Shown: positions 5,811 to 8,966 of the stretch, piece after piece
Layout of the letters: every line of letters begins with the position of its first letter
How positions within the stretch are numbered: the first letter of the stretch is position 1
Assembly: GCA_023417265.1 (NCBI GenBank)
Contig: JAEZFY010000188.1
Span: 1 to 8,966, forward strand
Origin: Actinomycetes bacterium
GTDB lineage: Bacteria > Actinomycetota > Acidimicrobiia > Acidimicrobiales > Ilumatobacteraceae
DNA length: 8,966 nucleotides
Direction: 5' to 3'
The notes under the pieces: generated by a model
Seen by the model: only the letters and a program-made list of their open reading frames with translations
Database searches by the model: none
Told to the model about the DNA's origin: nothing
Position numbers and translations under genes: made by a program

Positions 5811-6719
5811 GTGGCACGCGCGAGCACGCACCGATGGGGGGGCCTGGCGATCGTTGCGACGAGCGTCATCGCCGCCGCCTGCGCCGACGGCACCGAGACC
5901 GACGACGGCGGCGACCTCGTGGCGGCCTTCTATCCCCTGCAGTTCGTGACCGAGCGTGTCGCCGGGCGAACCGTGTCGAGCCTGACGCCGCCTGGGGTGG
6001 AAGCCCATGACGTCGAACTGTCGGCCCGCGACGTGACGATGCTCCACGACGCCGCGCTCGTCGTCTATCTGGCCGGCTTCTCGCCGGCGATCGACGATGC
6101 CGTCGAGCAACTCGACCCGAGCGCCGTGTTCGACGTCGCCGGCCCCGCCCACCTGGCCGGGGAACCGCACGAACACGACGAGCACGGCGATCACGCCGAT
6201 CGCGAGGACCCGCACTTCTGGCTCGATCCGACCCGCCTGGCCGACGTCGCCGTCGCTGTCAGCGAGCGACTGGCCGCCACCGACCCGACGTCGGCTGCGC
6301 ACTACGCCGAGCGGGCAGCCGCGCTCGTCGCGGAGCTCACCGCGCTCGATCAGGAGTTCGCCGTCGGGCTCGCCGAGTGTGCCGTGGCAACCCTCGTCAC
6401 CAGCCACGCCGCGTTCGGGCACCTCGCCGGACGTTACGGCCTCACCCAGGTCGGCATCGCCGGGCTTGCACCGGACGCCGACCCCACCCCTGCCAGACTG
6501 GCCGAGGTGACCGACTTCGTGACCGCGCACGGCGTCTCGACGATCTACTACGAGACGCTCGTCGACCCCGGTGTCGCCGAGACGATCGCCGCCGAAACGG
6601 GTGCCTCGGTGGCCGTGCTCGATCCGCTCGAAGGCCTCGCCGAGGGTACTGATGGCGACTACTTCAGCGTCATGCGCACCAATCTCATGACGCTGCGAGC
6701 GGGCCAGCAGTGTCGCTGA
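5811..6719 (+). CDS. znuA: Zinc ABC transporter substrate-binding lipoprotein
   Basis: A 302-residue cluster A-I solute-binding protein that captures zinc outside the membrane for the ZnuBC translocator. The N-terminus is a signal peptide, and the AAAC lipobox makes Cys24 the likely lipid anchor. Metal ligands can be read: His66 (GVEAHD), His135 (DPHFWLDP), His199 (TSHAAFGHLA) and Asp271 (LDPLEG). A short His/Asp/Glu loop (residues 119-130, His120, 122, 125, 128) precedes the second ligand, as in zinc rather than manganese members. Cys190 and Cys301 could form the disulfide known near the C-terminus of ZnuA. Length fits the family. The start is GTG at 5811, set by the TANNNT box and Zur-box-like site immediately before it. 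It overlaps znuC by 10 bases. Manganese transport is the alternative. Confidence 0.9.
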   Translation: MARASTHRWGGLAIVATSVIAAACADGTETDDGGDLVAAFYPLQFVTERVAGRTVSSLTPPGVEAHDVELSARDVTMLHDAALVVYLAGFSPAIDDAVEQLDPSAVFDVAGPAHLAGEPHEHDEHGDHADREDPHFWLDPTRLADVAVAVSERLAATDPTSAAHYAERAAALVAELTALDQEFAVGLAECAVATLVTSHAAFGHLAGRYGLTQVGIAGLAPDADPTPARLAEVTDFVTAHGVSTIYYETLVDPGVAETIAAETGASVAVLDPLEGLAEGTDGDYFSVMRTNLMTLRAGQQCR

Positions 6720-7477
6720 CCACGCCCGTCCTGCGACTCACCGACGCCGCCTTCGGGTACGCCGGCCGCGTCGCCGTGCGAGCCACGCTGGCGGTCGCCA
6801 GCGGCGACGTCGTCGCCGTGCTCGGCCCCAACGGCTCGGGCAAGTCGACCCTGATCAAGGGCGCGCTCGGCCTCGCCGACCGCTACGGGGGCACCGTCGA
6901 GTGGTTCGGTGAGTTCGGGGCGGCCCGCCAGCGCTGGCGCGTCGGCTACGTACCGCAGCGGCAGCTGGCGGCCTCGCCGGTGCCGGCCACGGTGACCGAG
7001 GTCGTTCGTTCGGGGCGCGTTGCCCGTACCGGCGTGATCGGACGGTATCGGGCGGGTGACCGCGCCGCGGTGGCCGCCGCGCTGTCCACGGTCGGGCTCG
7101 AGACGCGCGCGCACACCCCCGTCGGCGAGTTGTCCGGTGGTCAGCAGCGGCGCGTACTCGTCGCCCGGGCGCTGGCGTCCGAAGCCGACGTGCTCGTGCT
7201 CGACGAACCGTTCGCCGGCGTCGACGGCGAAAGCCAGGAAGCTCTCGCGGCGGCGTTCACGACCCTCGCCGAGCGCGGCGTCACCCTGCTCGTCGTGCTC
7301 CACGAGTTGGGCGCGCTGGCGCCCCTGATCACCCGCGAGGTGTGCCTCGTCGGGGGCGCTGTCGACTACGACGGCCCGCAGGCGGGTCATCCCGCCGACC
7401 ACGACCACCTGCATCACGACGAGCCGCACTGCGAGCCCGAACCGAGCGAGCGCACGATCGGGCTGTTCGGCGCGTGA
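6710..7477 (+). CDS. znuC: Zinc ABC transporter ATP-binding protein with His-rich C-terminal tail
   Basis: A 255-residue cytosolic ATPase that powers zinc import through ZnuB. All ABC motifs are present in order: Walker A GPNGSGKST (39-47), Q-loop Gln83 in VPQR, signature LSGGQ (141-145), Walker B VLVLDEP (161-167) with catalytic Glu166, D-loop AGVD, and switch His198. After the nucleotide-binding domain, residues 227-241 form a tail with six His (227, 231, 233, 235, 236, 240) and Cys241, mixed with Asp/Glu. This looks able to bind zinc and might sense cytosolic metal, which is inference. GTG 6710 overlaps the last 10 bases of znuA in another frame; the first family-conserved residues follow at about position 7. 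Its stop overlaps the znuB start as GTGA. Confidence 0.92.
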   Translation: MSLTTPVLRLTDAAFGYAGRVAVRATLAVASGDVVAVLGPNGSGKSTLIKGALGLADRYGGTVEWFGEFGAARQRWRVGYVPQRQLAASPVPATVTEVVRSGRVARTGVIGRYRAGDRAAVAAALSTVGLETRAHTPVGELSGGQQRRVLVARALASEADVLVLDEPFAGVDGESQEALAAAFTTLAERGVTLLVVLHELGALAPLITREVCLVGGAVDYDGPQAGHPADHDHLHHDEPHCEPEPSERTIGLFGA

Positions 7478-8298
7478 GTGCGATCGCGGCGGCGATGCTC
7501 GACTACGACTTCATGCGCCGGGCGTTCGCAGCCGCACTGCTGGTCGGTGTCGCCGCCCCGGCGGTCGGCGTGTTCCTCGTCCAGCGCCGGTTGGCGCTGA
7601 TCGGTGACGGGCTCGGCCACGTCGCCGTCACCGGTGTCGCCCTCGGCCTCTTGCTCGAGCGGGCACCTGTGTTCGTGGCGCTGCTGACGGCGGTGGCCGG
7701 GGCGGTGTTGATCGAGCTGATCCGGGCGCGTGGCGAAGCCTTCGCCGAGATCGCCTTGGCGATCCTGTTCTACGGCGGGATCGCCGGTGGTGTCGTGCTC
7801 GTCAGCCGCGCCCCGAGTGGGGGACGCACGCTCGACCAGTACCTGTTCGGCAGCATCACCACAACGACCTCCACCGACGTGGCCACGTTCGCGATGCTCG
7901 CCGCCGGCGTGGTCGCCCTCACGCTGCGTCTCGGGCCGGCGCTGTTCGCGGTCAGCAACGACGAGCCGTGCGCCCGGGCGAGCGGCCTCCCGGTGGTGCG
8001 CCTCAACGTGACGCTGGCCGTGCTGACAGCGATGACGGTGGTGGTGTCGATGCGGGTCGTCGGCGTCCTGCTGGTGAGCGCGCTGATGGTCGTGCCCGTG
8101 GCCACCGCCCAACTGGTCGCGCGCAGCTTCCGCGCCACCTACGCGATCGCGGTGGTGATCGGTGCGCTGGTCTCGGTCGGCGGGGTGGCGACGGCATACT
8201 CCGCCGACACCCCGTCAGGCGGCACGATCGTCCTGTTGGCGATCGCGGTGTTCCTCGTGGTGCTGCTCGCCCAGAGCGCCCGCACCCGCCGCGCGTAA
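7474..8298 (+). CDS. znuB: Zinc ABC transporter permease (ABC-3 family)
   Basis: A 274-residue integral membrane protein forming the zinc channel with ZnuC. Seven to nine hydrophobic segments are visible, roughly at residues 17-36, 46-61, 65-83, 92-111, 134-152, 178-212 (two helices), 222-243 and 250-267. The ABC-3 family motif appears as LIGDGLGHVAVTGVALG (42-58), where relatives have SHA/PGIA, and the ATPase-contacting loop includes DEPCARASGLPV. The start chosen is GTG 7474, overlapping the znuC stop by four bases (GTGA), a classic coupling signal. ATG 7495, eight codons in, is possible. The frame is open further upstream, but that part overlaps znuC and has no membrane character. It ends the operon with TAA. 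The direct partners are ZnuA and ZnuC. Confidence 0.9.
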   Translation: MSAIAAAMLDYDFMRRAFAAALLVGVAAPAVGVFLVQRRLALIGDGLGHVAVTGVALGLLLERAPVFVALLTAVAGAVLIELIRARGEAFAEIALAILFYGGIAGGVVLVSRAPSGGRTLDQYLFGSITTTTSTDVATFAMLAAGVVALTLRLGPALFAVSNDEPCARASGLPVVRLNVTLAVLTAMTVVVSMRVVGVLLVSALMVVPVATAQLVARSFRATYAIAVVIGALVSVGGVATAYSADTPSGGTIVLLAIAVFLVVLLAQSARTRRA

Positions 8299-8356
8299 CG
8301 CACCCCGACCAGCGGTCCGCGCGGTCTCCCGGGTTTCGGGCACCCTGGGCTCGGGT

Positions 8357-8361
8357 AGGGG
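8357..8361 (+). promoter_or_regulatory. Ribosome binding site (AGGGG) of dps
   Basis: AGGGG lies 7 bases before ATG 8369. The preceding T makes TAGGGG, which also sits at leaderless -10 distance but lacks the final T, so a ribosome site is preferred. The 70-base znuB-dps gap has only short 4-bp hairpins and no convincing terminator. Confidence 0.45.
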
Positions 8362-8368
8362 CGGCGGC

Positions 8369-8938
8369 ATGTCAGTGACCACACCCAACACCCCTCCGAC
8401 CGTGCCCGAACCGCCCGACGCCGAGACGCAGGCGATCACCGTCCCGGGTATCGAGGCAGGTGACGCGAAGCGGGTCGTCGAGATCCTCGAGTACCGCCTC
8501 GCCGCATTGCTCGACCTGCACCTCACGCTCAAGCACATCCACTGGAACGTGGTCGGCGTGAACTTCATCTCGATCCACGAGTTCCTCGACCCGCAAGTCG
8601 ACAGCGTGCGGGCGATGGCCGACGCCACCGCCGAGCGGATCGCTGCGCTCGGCGGCGAGCCGTGCGGCACGCCGGGGGCGATCGTCGCCAAGCGCACGTG
8701 GGAGGACTACGACCTCGGCCGGGCGCCCACCGTGCGTCACTTGTCGGCGCTCGACCACGTCTACACCGGTGTGATCGTCGACCATCGCAAGGCAATGGAC
8801 GAGCTCGGCGATCTCGACCCGGTCAGCGAGGACCTCATGATCGGGCACCTGCGCGACCTCGAGCAGTACCAGTGGTTCGTGCGCGCCCACCTCCAGAACG
8901 CCGAGGGCGAGGTCATCTTCCGCGGCACGGAGCACTGA
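8369..8938 (+). CDS. dps: Dps-family ferroxidase / DNA-protection protein
   Basis: A 189-residue cytosolic ferritin-like protein, expected to form a 12-mer shell that oxidises and stores iron and protects DNA from peroxide. The inter-subunit ferroxidase ligands are complete and spaced exactly as in E. coli Dps: His58 (HIHWNV), His70, Asp74 (HEFLD), Asp85 and Glu89 (ADATAER), with Trp59 beside the site. LGGEPCGTPG follows, and LEQYQWFVRAHL near the C-terminus is the usual last helix. Residues 1-30 are a Pro/Thr/Glu-rich extension that could be disordered; such tails vary in Dps proteins, and this one is not Lys-rich, so DNA binding by it is doubtful. The ATG at 8369 has AGGGG seven bases upstream. 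It follows znuB by 70 bases on the same strand, so either readthrough or its own promoter is possible. The remaining 28 bases of the window show nothing. Confidence 0.92.
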   Translation: MSVTTPNTPPTVPEPPDAETQAITVPGIEAGDAKRVVEILEYRLAALLDLHLTLKHIHWNVVGVNFISIHEFLDPQVDSVRAMADATAERIAALGGEPCGTPGAIVAKRTWEDYDLGRAPTVRHLSALDHVYTGVIVDHRKAMDELGDLDPVSEDLMIGHLRDLEQYQWFVRAHLQNAEGEVIFRGTEH

Positions 8939-8966
8939 GCTCCACGCGCAAGGGCCCGGGCAGCAC

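Noticed and set aside
7342..7473. Upstream extension of the znuB frame to 7342.
   Set aside because: It would overlap the znuC tail by over 130 bases with Arg-rich, non-membrane sequence; the GTGA overlap at 7474 is the natural start.
8299..8368. Possible terminator between znuB and dps (CCCG-GGTTT-CGGG at 8328-8340 and nearby GC runs).
   Set aside because: Stems are only about 4 base pairs with no T-tract, so an intrinsic terminator cannot be supported.
1..8966. Mobile elements, CRISPR arrays, tRNA/rRNA genes, toxin-antitoxin or phage-defence genes.
   Set aside because: Looked for and not seen: every stretch over 150 bases is accounted for by ordinary metabolic, metal-homeostasis or chaperone-related genes.

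Overview
This is a GC-rich window with six minus-strand or plus-strand housekeeping and metal-homeostasis blocks. It looks like chromosome from a high-GC Actinomycetota. GC-ending codons dominate and GTG starts are frequent. A cbs-metB pair and several apparently leaderless genes with TANNNT -10 boxes fit that phylum. The exact lineage cannot be fixed from the window; Acidimicrobiia-like is only a guess. There are no IS elements, CRISPR arrays, tRNAs or rRNAs, and no gene-free stretch longer than about 140 bases.

Left part (1-2915, minus strand). A cystathionine beta-synthase gene (cbs, 1476-2915) is translationally coupled to a cystathionine gamma-synthase/lyase gene (323-1483). Together they form a transsulfuration unit linking homocysteine, cystathionine and cysteine. 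After a 43-base gap comes the start of a J-domain (DnaJ-like) protein that runs off the left edge. It has no ordinary start codon: the expected Met position reads ATC.

Middle (3054-5239). A zinc-dependent, aryl-alcohol-dehydrogenase-like gene on the plus strand meets, with only 2 bases between, a minus-strand gene for a siderophore-type ABC substrate-binding lipoprotein. That lipoprotein has no permease or ATPase beside it. A GTTAGG-N4-CCTAAC palindrome resembling a DtxR/IdeR iron box lies over its probable -35 region.

Right part (5280-8966). A Fur-family regulator, called Zur from context, is divergent from a zinc uptake operon znuA-znuC-znuB whose genes overlap. The 69-base divergent region holds a Zur-box-like palindrome against the znuA -10. 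A weaker, similarly spaced copy lies against the zur -10. A Dps ferritin-like gene follows. Zinc import, its repressor, a putative iron(III)-siderophore receptor and an iron-storing DNA-protection protein thus sit together as a metal-homeostasis neighbourhood.

I see no wholly new system. The most unusual points are the ATC-started J-domain gene, the recurrent leaderless promoter geometry, the paired Zur sites, the orphan iron-box-controlled lipoprotein and the His-rich tail on ZnuC.
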